Positions 6,936-16,278 of a DNA stretch of 64,000 nucleotides are shown here, piece after piece. The position numbers and the translations under genes are program-made. The notes beneath the pieces were generated by a model that was not told where the DNA came from, did not search any database, and saw nothing but the letters and a program-made list of their open reading frames with translations. The stretch is from Neobacillus sp. FSL H8-0543 (GTDB lineage Bacteria; Bacillota; Bacilli; Bacillales; Cytobacillaceae), in contig NZ_CP151943.1 in assembly GCF_038592905.1 (NCBI RefSeq), forward strand, positions 4,910,501-4,974,500, written 5' to 3'. Numbering within the stretch: position 1 is the stretch's first letter; every line of letters starts with the position of its first letter.

Positions 6936-9758
6936 ATGAAAAAGCGTTTATCAGGTTTGATAGCATTGATTATGATGCTATCCATTTTTGCCCAAACAGC
7001 ATTCCCTGTCTCGGCAAATGAAGCAGCAGAGGACTTCAAGGTAATAGGCCTGGAGGCAAGCAGAGATTTATTTTCCATGACCGAGGTTCGAACTGTCGAA
7101 GTACAGGCTGATTTTGGCAAGATTGTTGATTTAACTAAATTACAATGGACATTTGGTGGCAAGAGTATTACTGAATGGAGAAAATGGACAAGCGGTAATA
7201 ATTATAATGGGGAACCATTTATTTCCGTTAAAGAAGCACCGCATTTTGTCGATGGAACCACGACTGTTAAGGCAACCTTGGAATTTGGACTGTTGTTTAA
7301 TAGGGAAAATCTATCAGGGGTTAGGACTCGATATCAACCGTTTATCGGCGACTATGAATTGGCATTGGTTAATCCTGAAAATAAGACAAAGGCTGCAAAA
7401 ACTGTCACACTTAATGTTTACGATCAATTCCTTTTTTACGATCAGCTAAAGCCTGAAATCGATCAAATTTTTGCCAAAGCAAAGGCAGACCCGGACAATA
7501 ATCGCTATCTCGAATATCAAAGCCTTGGTAAGACAGTGCAGGGGCGCGATCTTCATTTCGTGATATTAGCTAAAGATAAAAAGGCAGTCGATAAGTATTT
7601 AAACGAAACACTACCAACCGCATTAGAAAATCCGGAAAGCTTAATCGAGAAATTAAAAACCGGGACGATGGGCGACTACCAGGTGCCTGTTTGGATGAAC
7701 AATATTCATCCGGATGAAGCAGAAGGTGTCGATGTTTCCGCAGAGTTACTTAAGAAATTCGCTCTTGAGGATGAGGTAACATTAAAAACTGGCAAGGGAG
7801 CAAATGAAAAAACCGTTTCACTGGATGTGGATAAGGTATTGGATAATGTCATCTTCCTTTATATGTTTACGAACAATCCTGATGGAAGAGTGGCAAATAC
7901 AAGGGCAAACTCCAACGGCTTTGACTTGAACCGGGATAACCATTATCAAACTCAAGTGGAAACGCAGCAGGTTACTCAGGTAATCGCCAAGTGGACGCCG
8001 TTGTCTTTTATTGATCAGCATGGGTATGTTTCCGGGTTTTTAATCGAGCCAACAACACCGCCGCATAATCCCAACTATGAGTATGACTTGCTTTACCACA
8101 CGATGATTGATCAAGCCAACGCGATGGGACAAGCAGGGATTGGCAATTCAAAACTAACATCTTATTTTATTCCTGCGGAAACATGGGCTGATGGCTGGGA
8201 TGATGCGACTCCCGCTTATACCCCTATGTATGCGATGCTTCATGGTTCATTGGGGCATACAATTGAGGTTCCAGAGCTTAGCCAGAACGGCTACCGCGCA
8301 ATGGAAGGGGCAGGACTGGGTGCAGCACATTTTGTTACCGAAAACAAAGATCAATTATTTAAAAATCAGCTGGAGATTTTTGCTCGGGGTGTAAAGGGAG
8401 AAGATAACCGCGCAGTTGACCCATATTTTATTAATGCCAAAGGTGAATCGATTGGCCGTGTAAGAGGAGAAAATGCCAACTTTTTTCCGGATTACTACGT
8501 AATTCCGGTGGATGAGAAAGAACAAAAAAATAGCCATGAAGCATATAAGATGGTCCAGTATTTACTCCGCAATGGTGTGAAGGTTGAGCAAACAACTAAA
8601 AATATAAAGGTAAATGGGACAATGTATCCGAAAGGAACATTTATCGTTCCAATGAAACAAGCGAAACGCGGGGTGGCGAATGCGATGCTCCATAAAGGGG
8701 ATAATTCGTCAGATTGGGCGGCCATGTATGATCCGATTGTAACCAATTTCCCGGATCTGCGCGGCTTTGATGTTCAAGCCATTCGCATCCCTGATGCCTT
8801 TGCAAAAGATACTTCAAGGGTTGAAAAAGTAACACTGCCTACTGGTCAAATAGTTGGAAACACACCGAAGCAAGTTTTGACCAATACGAATAATGACACG
8901 ATTAAACTAGTTAATGAATTGTTAAAGCATGGGTTAGTGGTTGAAAGAGCAACTGAAACAAAAGCAGGTATTAATAGAGGAGACTTTATCGTCAACACGA
9001 AAGATCTTCAGTCTTATGGGAAAAACTATTACTTTGAAGCTACACCTGCAGGCACTACTAACCAAGTAAAAACAGAACAATTGAACCTGCCAAAGGTTGC
9101 GGTAACAGGATCTAACCAATTGAATTTTTCTGTAAGGGAGCTTGGTTTTAACTTGGTGCCTCAAGCAGAAGCTGATGTAATAATTAGCGATAGCAGCAGT
9201 TTTAATCCAAACAGCATATCCGGTAAATCATTTGTAGGCATTGGCTATTCCGCTGTCAACGCTGTTAGGAGCAGTGGAGCACTCCCGGGACTTGCTGCAA
9301 GTAGAACAGCAGGCGGACATGAAGGGCTGATTAAAGCTGTTGTTAATGACCATAACCTAACTTCTGGCTACGAGAAAAATGAACTGCTCTATACCACGCA
9401 GGGGGCCTGGATAACCTCCGTTCCGAAAGATGCAGAAGTATTGGCATCCTTCAGTGACACTGATGATTTCTATGTTTCCGGATGGTGGCCAAAACACGAG
9501 AATGCGCAGGGCCAAACCCTCGCCATTACAAAAAACTTTGAAGACGCCACGATCACTTTATTCGCTAACGACCTTGCCTTTAGAGGGCATACACAATACA
9601 GCTATCGATTCATTGCCAATAGCATATATGCTTCGGTCGGCACCGAGGTTATGAAGAATGGAAAAGGCAAAGGAAAAGTGACGGGTAAAGAAGTTAAGGC
9701 TCAGAATAATATAATAGAAAAATCCTTCTTTGAAAAGGGCCGCGACCGTGAAAATTAA
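6936..9758 (+). CDS. Secreted M14-family zinc carboxypeptidase, large multidomain form
   Basis: 940 residues with a Sec signal peptide (basic MKKR, hydrophobic core, cleavage near FPVSA-NE at about residue 27). The M14 metallopeptidase domain lies around residues 180-480: zinc ligands in NNIHPDEAEG (HxxE, about 258-261), the substrate motifs NPDGR and DLNRD, a later IDQHGY histidine (about 360), and HTIEVPE near 441 carrying the likely catalytic Glu. About 450 further residues, including a glutamine-amidotransferase-like beta/alpha region, are typical of the large Bacillus members. It probably trims peptides outside the cell. RBS GAAAGGGATG before the ATG; monocistronic, followed by a hairpin at 9933. 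Confidence 0.88.
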   Translation: MKKRLSGLIALIMMLSIFAQTAFPVSANEAAEDFKVIGLEASRDLFSMTEVRTVEVQADFGKIVDLTKLQWTFGGKSITEWRKWTSGNNYNGEPFISVKEAPHFVDGTTTVKATLEFGLLFNRENLSGVRTRYQPFIGDYELALVNPENKTKAAKTVTLNVYDQFLFYDQLKPEIDQIFAKAKADPDNNRYLEYQSLGKTVQGRDLHFVILAKDKKAVDKYLNETLPTALENPESLIEKLKTGTMGDYQVPVWMNNIHPDEAEGVDVSAELLKKFALEDEVTLKTGKGANEKTVSLDVDKVLDNVIFLYMFTNNPDGRVANTRANSNGFDLNRDNHYQTQVETQQVTQVIAKWTPLSFIDQHGYVSGFLIEPTTPPHNPNYEYDLLYHTMIDQANAMGQAGIGNSKLTSYFIPAETWADGWDDATPAYTPMYAMLHGSLGHTIEVPELSQNGYRAMEGAGLGAAHFVTENKDQLFKNQLEIFARGVKGEDNRAVDPYFINAKGESIGRVRGENANFFPDYYVIPVDEKEQKNSHEAYKMVQYLLRNGVKVEQTTKNIKVNGTMYPKGTFIVPMKQAKRGVANAMLHKGDNSSDWAAMYDPIVTNFPDLRGFDVQAIRIPDAFAKDTSRVEKVTLPTGQIVGNTPKQVLTNTNNDTIKLVNELLKHGLVVERATETKAGINRGDFIVNTKDLQSYGKNYYFEATPAGTTNQVKTEQLNLPKVAVTGSNQLNFSVRELGFNLVPQAEADVIISDSSSFNPNSISGKSFVGIGYSAVNAVRSSGALPGLAASRTAGGHEGLIKAVVNDHNLTSGYEKNELLYTTQGAWITSVPKDAEVLASFSDTDDFYVSGWWPKHENAQGQTLAITKNFEDATITLFANDLAFRGHTQYSYRFIANSIYASVGTEVMKNGKGKGKVTGKEVKAQNNIIEKSFFEKGRDREN

Positions 9759-9902
9759 CAATCGAAAATAAGAATAAATCAAGGTGGCAGTTTAGCTACG
9801 GAAGTGTCCAAATACCATCTTCAAGAAATTAAAGTTCCTAAGTATCAACCACCTAAAAGAGAATATCTCCAGTGGCATAATGAGTTTGTATATAAAGGTT
9901 AG
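9759..9902 (+). other. Open in-frame extension after the M14 stop codon
   Basis: Directly after the TAA of the carboxypeptidase the same frame stays open for 47 codons until TAG at 9900-9902. The predicted residues (for example KVPKYQPPKREYLQW) look coding but match no family I know, and there is no ATG, GTG or TTG with a fitting Shine-Dalgarno at the front. It is either a remnant of a lost gene or a former C-terminus cut off by a stop mutation. Confidence 0.3.
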
Positions 9903-9932
9903 AGTATTATGCTAGAGCAGGATAGAGTAAAC

Positions 9933-9975
9933 AAGAAGGTAGGTACAACACAAAAGTTGTAGCTACCTTCTTTAT
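9933..9975 (+). terminator. Intrinsic terminator-like hairpin
   Basis: 17-bp arms AAGAAGGTAGGTACAAC (9933-9949) and GTTGTAGCTACCTTCTT (9956-9972) with one mismatch and a 6-nt loop. It lies about 175 bp past the M14 gene and probably ends its transcript. The T-tract is short. Confidence 0.55.
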
Positions 9976-10138
9976 GCGTTTACTAGTAATGCTATTTCCA
10001 ATAAATATATAACTACCAATTTACAGATGGTATAATTTAACTAAAATAAAATAATAGGAGAATCTGAATTGTTGCAAACTCAGCTTCTAGAGATTGGGTC
10101 TTTTTTGAAAAATGGATTAATGGCTTGGGGGAGTAGAA

Positions 10139-10210
10139 ATGTTAATTGAAGGAAAGATTTATAGACGAAGAGATTTACATGAAAAATTTGGAGGGTCAGT
10201 CCCCGGTTAA
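10139..10210 (+). pseudogene. N-terminal stub of an HNH endonuclease gene, cut by a palindromic repeat
   Basis: An ATG at 10139 with a GGGGGAG site in front encodes MLIEGKIYRRRDLHEKFGG, which I recognise as the conserved start of a Bacillus HNH/restriction-endonuclease family whose next residues are normally QRQGGIS. Here the 49-bp palindrome at 10193 begins exactly after the GG codons, and the frame stops inside it at 10208-10210. A TATAAT at 10031-10036 may be the old -10 box. Only 23 codons remain, so it is non-functional. Confidence 0.7.
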
Positions 10211-10241
10211 CTAAAGCTTTAGCGCACCGGGGGGCTGACCC
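10193..10241. repeat. Palindromic element, family A (complete)
   Basis: Arms GGGTCAGTCCCC and GGGGGCTGACCC around the core AACTAAAGCTTTAG; 49 bp. It joins the HNH stub on its left and lies 31 bp past the end of the minus-strand glutaredoxin gene. TGATTTTT on the right and an A/T tract on the left mean it could terminate transcripts from either side. Confidence 0.85.
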
Positions 10242-10272
10242 TGATTTTTGAGTTCATATTAATAAAAGTTAA

Positions 10273-10524
10273 TTACTTTGCATTTAGATCAAGAACTTTT
10301 TCAAAACGATCAAGATCGAAGCCTAGTACAACCGACTTACCATTGTCATCCATAATAACGGTTGCTGGTGTAGCAGAGGCACCTAGTTCAACAATTTCAT
10401 TGAGGTAGGTAGGATTTTCTCTAATATTTCTTTCTTCAAAATCAATACCGTTTTCCTTCAACCAAAGTTTTACTTCTGTACAAGGACGACATCCATCTTG
10501 AGTATATACAACTACTTTACGCAT
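10273..10524 (-). CDS. Glutaredoxin/thioredoxin-like small redox protein
   Basis: 83 residues, the size of NrdH/glutaredoxin-like proteins. The redox motif CRPC sits at residues 12-15 after the first beta strand (VVVYTQDG), and the cis-proline is in ATPATVI around residue 53. A perfect AGGAGG site precedes the ATG. It would reduce disulfides or carry electrons to a reductase in the cytoplasm. It is a single gene with the palindrome at 10193-10241 immediately downstream. The partner is unknown; no ribonucleotide reductase gene is nearby. Confidence 0.85.
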   Translation of the reverse strand: MRKVVVYTQDGCRPCTEVKLWLKENGIDFEERNIRENPTYLNEIVELGASATPATVIMDDNGKSVVLGFDLDRFEKVLDLNAK

Positions 10525-10581
10525 CTAATCCCTCCTTTAATATATCTCCATTTTAATCTAATTCCTTAATTATGTGTAATA

Positions 10582-10624
10582 GGGTCCCTCAGAAAACTAA
10601 AGATTTAACTTACTGGGGACAGAA
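10582..10624. repeat. Palindromic element, family A (degenerate)
   Basis: AGGGTCCCTCAG at the left, AAACTAAAGATTTAAC core and CTGGGGACAGAAC at the right: a decayed copy of the same element, upstream of the glutaredoxin gene. Confidence 0.6.
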
Positions 10625-10714
10625 CTCATTGAATTCCAGTGCTTTCGGTCGATGAGATAAGGTTAATATAATTTTCCCGAAAATTTAATGAGATTAACCT
10701 TTCAAAGTAGAACC

Positions 10715-10760
10715 AAAAGTGTCAGAGAAGTACATATACTCTCTGACACTTTTTATTTTT
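10715..10760 (+). terminator. Strong hairpin followed by T-rich tract
   Basis: Perfect 14-bp arms AAAAGTGTCAGAGA (10715-10728) and TCTCTGACACTTTT (10740-10753), 11-nt loop, then TATTTTT. No intact plus-strand gene lies directly upstream, so it is probably an orphan left by rearrangement. Confidence 0.65.
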
Positions 10761-10836
10761 AACCTTGAAATAGAGCGTCAATCGCTAGAACAGCTAATCC
10801 CAACGCTTTCATTCTTCTTTCTAAAAGCCTCTAAGT
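10759..10836 (-). pseudogene. C-terminal fragment of a paralogue of the helical protein at 32590-32955
   Basis: Read on the minus strand, about 24 codons end at a TAA (10761-10759) and include ERRMKALGLAVLAIDAL. The intact gene near 32.6 kb ends KRRIKALELAVQAIDNL, so this is a truncated duplicate. There is no start codon or upstream part. 10525-10758 holds only repeats and a hairpin. Confidence 0.7.
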
Positions 10837-10938
10837 CTATGACATGGGGGACGAACCCCAGATATGTTCAAATAAAGCCAAAAGTAAAGGTTTTATTGAG
10901 GATTTTTAACATTTTCGTAACAAATTTTTTAACACTTT

Positions 10939-10954
10939 GTGAAGTTACTAATAG
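10939..10954. promoter_or_regulatory. Weaker Fnr-like half box
   Basis: TGTGAAGTTACTAATA shares its first 11 bases with the better box 61 bp downstream but lacks the right half TCAC. It may be a degenerate second Fnr site in the promoter of the reductase operon. Confidence 0.4.
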
Positions 10955-10999
10955 GGAAATAAGAAGACGCATTAATAATGTTATAGTAATAGTTAATTT

Positions 11000-11015
11000 T
11001 GTGAAGTTATTCACG
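11000..11015. promoter_or_regulatory. Fnr-type operator upstream of the anaerobic reductase operon
   Basis: TGTGAAGTTATTCACG matches the Bacillus Fnr consensus TGTGA-N6-TCACA at 9 of 10 fixed positions. It lies 37 bp before the first gene of the molybdopterin reductase operon, which fits activation under oxygen limitation. The transcription start was not located, so the exact activation geometry is open. Confidence 0.65.
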
Positions 11016-11051
11016 TTAATAAATAGGATAACTCACTAATTTAAGGGGTGG

Positions 11052-12380
11052 ATGAAATTGATTAGAAATGTCAATGAGAGTACGATTCTGCGTATAAAAA
11101 ATAGATCTCTACTAGATTATTCGCAAATACACTTTTCACTTAAAAATGAGACCGTAAAGGCAATTGAATCCTTTGGCCTGCCTTTAGAAAAAAATGATAT
11201 AGAAGATAGCAGACAAATGAAACTAGCACAACTTAAAGCTTCTGGGGCGATATTTAGAAATAATAATAAAAGCATTCTTTCAAATAGCAGGATCTCTAGT
11301 GCATGTGAAGCCTGCCAAACAGGAACGGGAAGTTTTACGACCTTTGTTTCCTTAAAGTGTCATCGCGATTGTTACTTTTGCTTTAACAAAAATCAGGATG
11401 ATTATTCATTTTATGTGTCAAACCATAAGGATATAAATAAAGAACTTACAGAATTACTCGCTAGTGGTGTCACTCTGAAACATCTTGCTATAACAGGTGG
11501 TGAACCTTTATTACACAAGGAGGAGACGTTGCGATTCATCCAATTGGCCAACAAATTAACACCAGATACGTATACAAGACTATATACTGCAGGTGATCTT
11601 CTTGATGTAGAAACCTTAAATGGGTTAAAGGACTATGGACTGGATGAGATACGCTTTAGTATCAAGATGGAAGATTCGCCTCAAAAAATAAAGCATGTTT
11701 TGAGCAAAATTGCCTTATCAAAAGATTATGTTCCTAACGTTTTGGTTGAAATGCCGGTGATTCCAGGAACAATGGATAGGATGAAAGAATTGCTTCTCGA
11801 ATTAGAAGAGCTTGATATTTTTGGTATTAATCTATTGGAATTTTGTTTTCCACTTGAAAATGCAAAAGCATTCCAAGAAAGAGAGTTGGAGCTTAAGAAT
11901 CCACCATACGAAGTATTTTATAACTATTGGTATGCGGGTGGGTTAGCAGTTGCGAACAGTGAACAAATGTGTATGGAATTGGTTGAGTTTGCGATGGAAA
12001 AGAATTTAAAACTGGGTGTTCATTACTGCTCATTAGAAAATAAATTCACCGGACAAATTTATCAGCAAAACCACGATCATAAGCTTGGCGAGACCTATCT
12101 ATTTTCCGAAAAGGATTATTTCCTGAAAACAGCAAAAGTATTTGGTAAGGATCAGAAAAAGATAAGGGAAATACTTGAACAGAATCAGATACCGTTTGTC
12201 ATTAATTCAGAATACGATTATCTTCAATTCTCGATCAATGCAATCGAAAAGCTAGGAAAAAATAATGTGGATATTATTATTTCATCCAATGTTGTTGAAT
12301 CTGAAGGTAATGACCAATTGATACGTGAAGTGAATATCCAATGGACCACTCCATTATTATTTGAGAAACAAGATGTTTAA
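11052..12380 (+). CDS. Radical SAM protein of the reductase operon
   Basis: 442 residues. The radical-SAM cluster motif CHRDCYFC (CxxxCxxC) is at residues 103-110, followed by AITGGEPLLH (GGEP motif, about 145-154) and a TIM-barrel-like region. A CEACQTGTG segment around residue 85 and scattered later cysteines may hold additional metal. It heads the operon 23 bp before the chaperone gene, so a role in maturing the reductase, its cofactor or its substrate is likely but unproven. The ATG at 11052 is only a few bases from AAGGGGTGG; a TTG at 11058 has better spacing and may be the true start. Confidence 0.8.
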   Translation: MKLIRNVNESTILRIKNRSLLDYSQIHFSLKNETVKAIESFGLPLEKNDIEDSRQMKLAQLKASGAIFRNNNKSILSNSRISSACEACQTGTGSFTTFVSLKCHRDCYFCFNKNQDDYSFYVSNHKDINKELTELLASGVTLKHLAITGGEPLLHKEETLRFIQLANKLTPDTYTRLYTAGDLLDVETLNGLKDYGLDEIRFSIKMEDSPQKIKHVLSKIALSKDYVPNVLVEMPVIPGTMDRMKELLLELEELDIFGINLLEFCFPLENAKAFQERELELKNPPYEVFYNYWYAGGLAVANSEQMCMELVEFAMEKNLKLGVHYCSLENKFTGQIYQQNHDHKLGETYLFSEKDYFLKTAKVFGKDQKKIREILEQNQIPFVINSEYDYLQFSINAIEKLGKNNVDIIISSNVVESEGNDQLIREVNIQWTTPLLFEKQDV

Positions 12381-12403
12381 AAGTACAGAAAAGAGGGGTC
12401 GAA

Positions 12404-13132
12404 ATGACGCAAACGACAGTTCCCATCGAAGAGATTGTTAATATATTTTATGCAAGGAAATATGCCTATGACATTTTAAGAAGATTCTTCATTGAAGAGC
12501 CTTCAAGAGAATATTTAAAACCATTTGTTCAGAAAAACATGATTGATTTATTCCCTTATAAAGAGAATTCAGAAGAGATACAAGCAGGGATTCGGGATAT
12601 AAAGGCTTATCTTTCCACCCATGATGTGATCAATATTGAGCGTCATTATCAAGAGCTTCATTGGGATTTTACAAGGATGTTTATCGGACCTTTCGAGGTG
12701 TCAACACCTCCATGGGAGTCCTCCTATGTTAGCAGGAATGGTTTGTTATTTCAGGAAACGACGATGAATGTAAGAAAGATCTATGAAAAATATGGAATTA
12801 ATGTAAAAGACTTTAATATTGAGCCAGATGATCATATTGGTTTTGAACTGGATTTCATCTATCACATGAATGAGCTATGTTTCAAGGCTGCTGATCCCAC
12901 GCAAGAGTGGGGCTTGCCTGAACTACAACAGTTACTAAAAGAACAAAAGAGTTTTATAGAGTCCCATCTGCTATTATTCGTTCCTGAGTTTAGCAAAAGG
13001 GTTATAAACGAAGCGAATACTGAATTTTTTTCTGGCTTAGCTAAAATTCTTCACCAATTTTTACTTATTGATTCAGAGGTTCTCAAGGATCTTTTGGACA
13101 TAGATATTGTACTAGAGGAGGTAACATTGTGA
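12404..13132 (+). CDS. TorD/DmsD-family chaperone for the molybdopterin subunit
   Basis: 242 residues, all-helical, with the family signature FIGPFEVSTPPWESSYV (about residues 94-110) and HIGFELDFIYHM further on. Such redox-enzyme maturation proteins bind the twin-arginine leader of the catalytic subunit until the molybdenum cofactor is inserted. The stop codon overlaps the GTG start of the catalytic subunit (GTGA), which supports translational coupling and a dedicated chaperone-client pair. GAGGGG site before the ATG. Confidence 0.88.
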   Translation: MTQTTVPIEEIVNIFYARKYAYDILRRFFIEEPSREYLKPFVQKNMIDLFPYKENSEEIQAGIRDIKAYLSTHDVINIERHYQELHWDFTRMFIGPFEVSTPPWESSYVSRNGLLFQETTMNVRKIYEKYGINVKDFNIEPDDHIGFELDFIYHMNELCFKAADPTQEWGLPELQQLLKEQKSFIESHLLLFVPEFSKRVINEANTEFFSGLAKILHQFLLIDSEVLKDLLDIDIVLEEVTL

Positions 13133-15708
13133 TTGATATCGTTGAAAAAATTATGGATTTCAAAATATCAAGAAGATCGTTCATTGGTTGGACTTCTGCT
13201 ATTGCTGCAACGGTAACTATACCTGTTGGTAGAGGTCTGATTGCGAAAGCCGAACCTAATTTTGGCACAGAAGCGGTTGGTGGAGAAGGAATTTGGAAAA
13301 CAGCTGCTTGTTGGCATAACTGTGGTGGGCGTTGTTTGAATAAAGTACTTGTGAAGGATGGAGTGGTTGTCCGTCAAAAAACAGATGATACCCATGAGGA
13401 TAGCGCTGAATTCCCCCAACAAAGAGGTTGTTTACGTGGACGTTCACAGAGTCAGCAAATTTTTGGCGCAGACCGTCTTAAATATCCGATGAAGAGAAAG
13501 AACTGGAAACCTGGTGGCGGGAAAAAGGAACTTCGTGGGAAAGATGAATGGGTTCGAATTACTTGGGATGAAGCATTAGATTATGTAGCTAATGAGACAA
13601 AACGAATTGCAAAGACCTATGGAAATCAATCCATTTGGGGGGCAGGAGCCTATGGTGGCGATCATGTGAAAATGCTCTCAACGATTGGCGGCTGTACAAC
13701 GGATTGGCGTACATCTTCTTATGGAGGTTGGTTAAAAACCAGTCCATATATTGGTTCTTCTGAAGGATATTCCGTTTCCCCGCTAAACGATCGATTTGAT
13801 TTGCAGAATTCACAACTGATCATTTTATGGGGAGCAAATCCAGCGTGGAGTTCACCAGGAATGCCGATGAATAATTACTTAGCAGCAAAGAAGGCTGGCG
13901 CTAAATTTATTGTGATTGATCCTAAATACACGGATTCTGCCAATGTTTTTGATGCAGAATGGATTCCTGTTCGTCCAGGAACAGATGATGCTTTAATTTT
14001 GGCTATTATGAACGTACTAATAGAAGAAGATGATCCAAAGAATAACCCTTTCATAGATTGGGATGTTTTACACCGGTGTACAGTTGGCTTTGATGCGGAC
14101 CATATGCCTGAAGGGGCAGATCCAAAGGATAACTTAAAAGATTACGTATTGGGGACATTTGATAGTCAACCAAAAAATCCAGAATGGGCTTCAGAGATTT
14201 GTGGTGTGGATGCGTCGACAATCCGTCAATTAGCTAGACAAATTGGGGGAACAGAAAGAGTTGCGTTATTGACTGGATGGGCATCTGCCCGTATTAACAA
14301 TGCAGAAGCAGTCGTGCAAGCTTTCATGACCTTAGGCTATATGACAGGAAATATTGGCAGAAAAGGAAGAATGACAGGGTTATCTGTACACTCTTTTGCT
14401 GCTAATGGCGGTTTACCATTAGTGGTCGGTGGTGGAGATGGCTTGCCGGCAGTAACGAATCCGATTACAGACTGTTTTAATACCGCAGAAGCTTATACGG
14501 CCATTGATGAAGGGAAATACTTGAGTCCCGGTAAAGGTGAAAAACCTTTAAATATTAAAATGATTTATCATGAAAGTCAATCTATGAATGGAACGCTAGG
14601 CTTAACAAAAGGGATTGAAGTTCATAGAAACATGGAATTTGTGGTTTCAAATGCGTATGTGTTAACCACTCATGCTTTGTATTCAGATATCGTTCTCCCT
14701 GTTACAACTCAATGGGAGAGAGAGGGCGGACTACTTTCCGGTAACAAGGAAATGTTAATCGTTCATACGAAGATTATAGAACCTCTATATGAAGCAAAAA
14801 GCGATCAATGGATTGCCAAGGAATTAATTAAAAAGTTAGGGAAAGATCCTAGTAAAATCTATCCTATTAGTGAAAAACAGCAGTTCTTTAATAAATTAGT
14901 TGGTACAACCGTTATGAATGAGAATGGCGTTGATTATGAGCCGCTCTTGACGATTACGAATAAGGACATTAGTGATTGGGGCGTCCTTGGAGCACAGCAA
15001 AAAGGAAGAATCACGTTAAATGAGTTTATTAATAATGGAATCTATCAAGTAAAGCGCTCGAAGGATGATAACTTCGGATACATTGCCTATGAGGATTTTG
15101 TGAAAGACCCAGAAGCAAACCCATTAATGACGAATAGCGGTAAATTCGAAATCTATTCAGCATCATTGCATGAAGCCTCTAAAGGTGCTTGGACGGAAAT
15201 CGCGCCAATTCCAAAATATGTCCCTAAAGTCAAAGGATATGAAGAAACATTTAAGGATTGGGGGAAAAAGAAGAAAGGGAAATATCCTTTCCAACTATTG
15301 AATCCTCATTACTTAAGACGCTCACATAGTACATTAGACAATGTACCGTACTTGAGAGAAGCATGGCCCAATGCCGTCTATTTAAATAAAGGTGACGCAA
15401 AAAGGCTGAATATTAGTCAAGATGACACGGTGCTCATTACGAGCGAATATGGTAAAACCTTGCGCCCTGCATTTATTACTGAAACCCTTATGCCAGGAGT
15501 CATATCACTACCCCATGGACCTTGGGTATCGATGGACGAAAACGATGAGATTGATAAAGCTGGAGCAGAAAATATTATTGCAGGTTCATTTGCAACGGGT
15601 CTTGGCACCGAAGGATATAATACACAAGTTGTTAATGTGGAAAAATGGACAGGCGAACAACTGGAAAAAGATTATAAACAGCCGCAAAGAGTCATTAATT
15701 ATAAATAA
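13129..15708 (+). CDS. DMSO-reductase-family molybdopterin oxidoreductase, catalytic subunit
   Basis: 859 residues. The N-terminus carries a Tat signal (SRRSFIGW, then a hydrophobic stretch), so the protein is folded in the cytoplasm and exported. The [4Fe-4S] site is ACWHNCGGRC near residue 60 with a distal Cys in RGCLRGRS. Molybdopterin-binding regions follow, including LIILWGANP and, at the C-terminus, LNPHYLRRSHS and LPHGPW. The order chaperone, catalytic, Fe-S, anchor matches DmsABC-type S/N-oxide reductases, though type and substrate cannot be assigned. GTG start with AGGAGG at 13116; an ATG at 13153 is a possible later start. Confidence 0.92.
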   Translation: MIDIVEKIMDFKISRRSFIGWTSAIAATVTIPVGRGLIAKAEPNFGTEAVGGEGIWKTAACWHNCGGRCLNKVLVKDGVVVRQKTDDTHEDSAEFPQQRGCLRGRSQSQQIFGADRLKYPMKRKNWKPGGGKKELRGKDEWVRITWDEALDYVANETKRIAKTYGNQSIWGAGAYGGDHVKMLSTIGGCTTDWRTSSYGGWLKTSPYIGSSEGYSVSPLNDRFDLQNSQLIILWGANPAWSSPGMPMNNYLAAKKAGAKFIVIDPKYTDSANVFDAEWIPVRPGTDDALILAIMNVLIEEDDPKNNPFIDWDVLHRCTVGFDADHMPEGADPKDNLKDYVLGTFDSQPKNPEWASEICGVDASTIRQLARQIGGTERVALLTGWASARINNAEAVVQAFMTLGYMTGNIGRKGRMTGLSVHSFAANGGLPLVVGGGDGLPAVTNPITDCFNTAEAYTAIDEGKYLSPGKGEKPLNIKMIYHESQSMNGTLGLTKGIEVHRNMEFVVSNAYVLTTHALYSDIVLPVTTQWEREGGLLSGNKEMLIVHTKIIEPLYEAKSDQWIAKELIKKLGKDPSKIYPISEKQQFFNKLVGTTVMNENGVDYEPLLTITNKDISDWGVLGAQQKGRITLNEFINNGIYQVKRSKDDNFGYIAYEDFVKDPEANPLMTNSGKFEIYSASLHEASKGAWTEIAPIPKYVPKVKGYEETFKDWGKKKKGKYPFQLLNPHYLRRSHSTLDNVPYLREAWPNAVYLNKGDAKRLNISQDDTVLITSEYGKTLRPAFITETLMPGVISLPHGPWVSMDENDEIDKAGAENIIAGSFATGLGTEGYNTQVVNVEKWTGEQLEKDYKQPQRVINYK

Positions 15709-15731
15709 GGATGAGGGGGGACAACTATATT

Positions 15732-16277
15732 ATGGAACAAGTTGGATTTTATATAGATGTTAGTAAATGTGTGGGTTGTAAGACTTGTACAGTCGCTTGT
15801 AAGGATAAGAATAATTTAGAAGTGGGAAGAAACTTCCGAAGAGTTTATGATTTTGAAGAAGGCATTTTTCCAAAACCGTCTATTCACCATGTATCGATTT
15901 CGTGTAATCACTGTGATCAGCCCGCCTGCGTACAGGGCTGTCCAACGGGTGCCATGTTTAAACGATCAAAAGATGGAGTCGTTCTCGTCGATCATGATAA
16001 ATGTGTGGGATGCCGATATTGTGAATGGAACTGTCCATATGGTGCTCCACAGTATGATGAAGAACTTGGAATGATGACAAAATGTGATACCTGTTTTGAT
16101 CTAAGGGAAAATGGTGAGGAACCGGCTTGCGTAACTTCTTGTCCATTGCGTGCAATTGAGTTTGGGCCGATTGATGAATTACGAAAAAAATATGGTGTTA
16201 ATGCCGATATTTCAGGTTTACCAAGCTCTTCCATAACAAAACCTAACCTAGTCATTGCTGTAAGAGGAGGGAACTGA
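15732..16277 (+). CDS. DmsB-like 4Fe-4S electron-transfer subunit
   Basis: 181 residues with four cysteine groups: CVGCKTCTVAC, CNHCDQPACVQGC, CVGCRYCEWNC and CDTCFDLRENGEEPACVTSC. This is the four-cluster DmsB/NrfC pattern that passes electrons from the membrane quinol subunit to the molybdenum subunit. I use the ATG at 15732, preceded by GAGGGGGG at 15713-15720, and giving the usual start MEQVGFYIDVSKC; an ATG at 15711 would add 7 residues but has no spacing from a ribosome site. It starts 23 bp after the catalytic gene and abuts the anchor gene. Confidence 0.92.
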   Translation: MEQVGFYIDVSKCVGCKTCTVACKDKNNLEVGRNFRRVYDFEEGIFPKPSIHHVSISCNHCDQPACVQGCPTGAMFKRSKDGVVLVDHDKCVGCRYCEWNCPYGAPQYDEELGMMTKCDTCFDLRENGEEPACVTSCPLRAIEFGPIDELRKKYGVNADISGLPSSSITKPNLVIAVRGGN

Positions 16278-16278
16278 T

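Noticed and set aside
15422..15763. 113-residue frame overlapping the end of the molybdopterin subunit
   Set aside because: It lies inside a clearly coding gene in another frame and lacks a start site.
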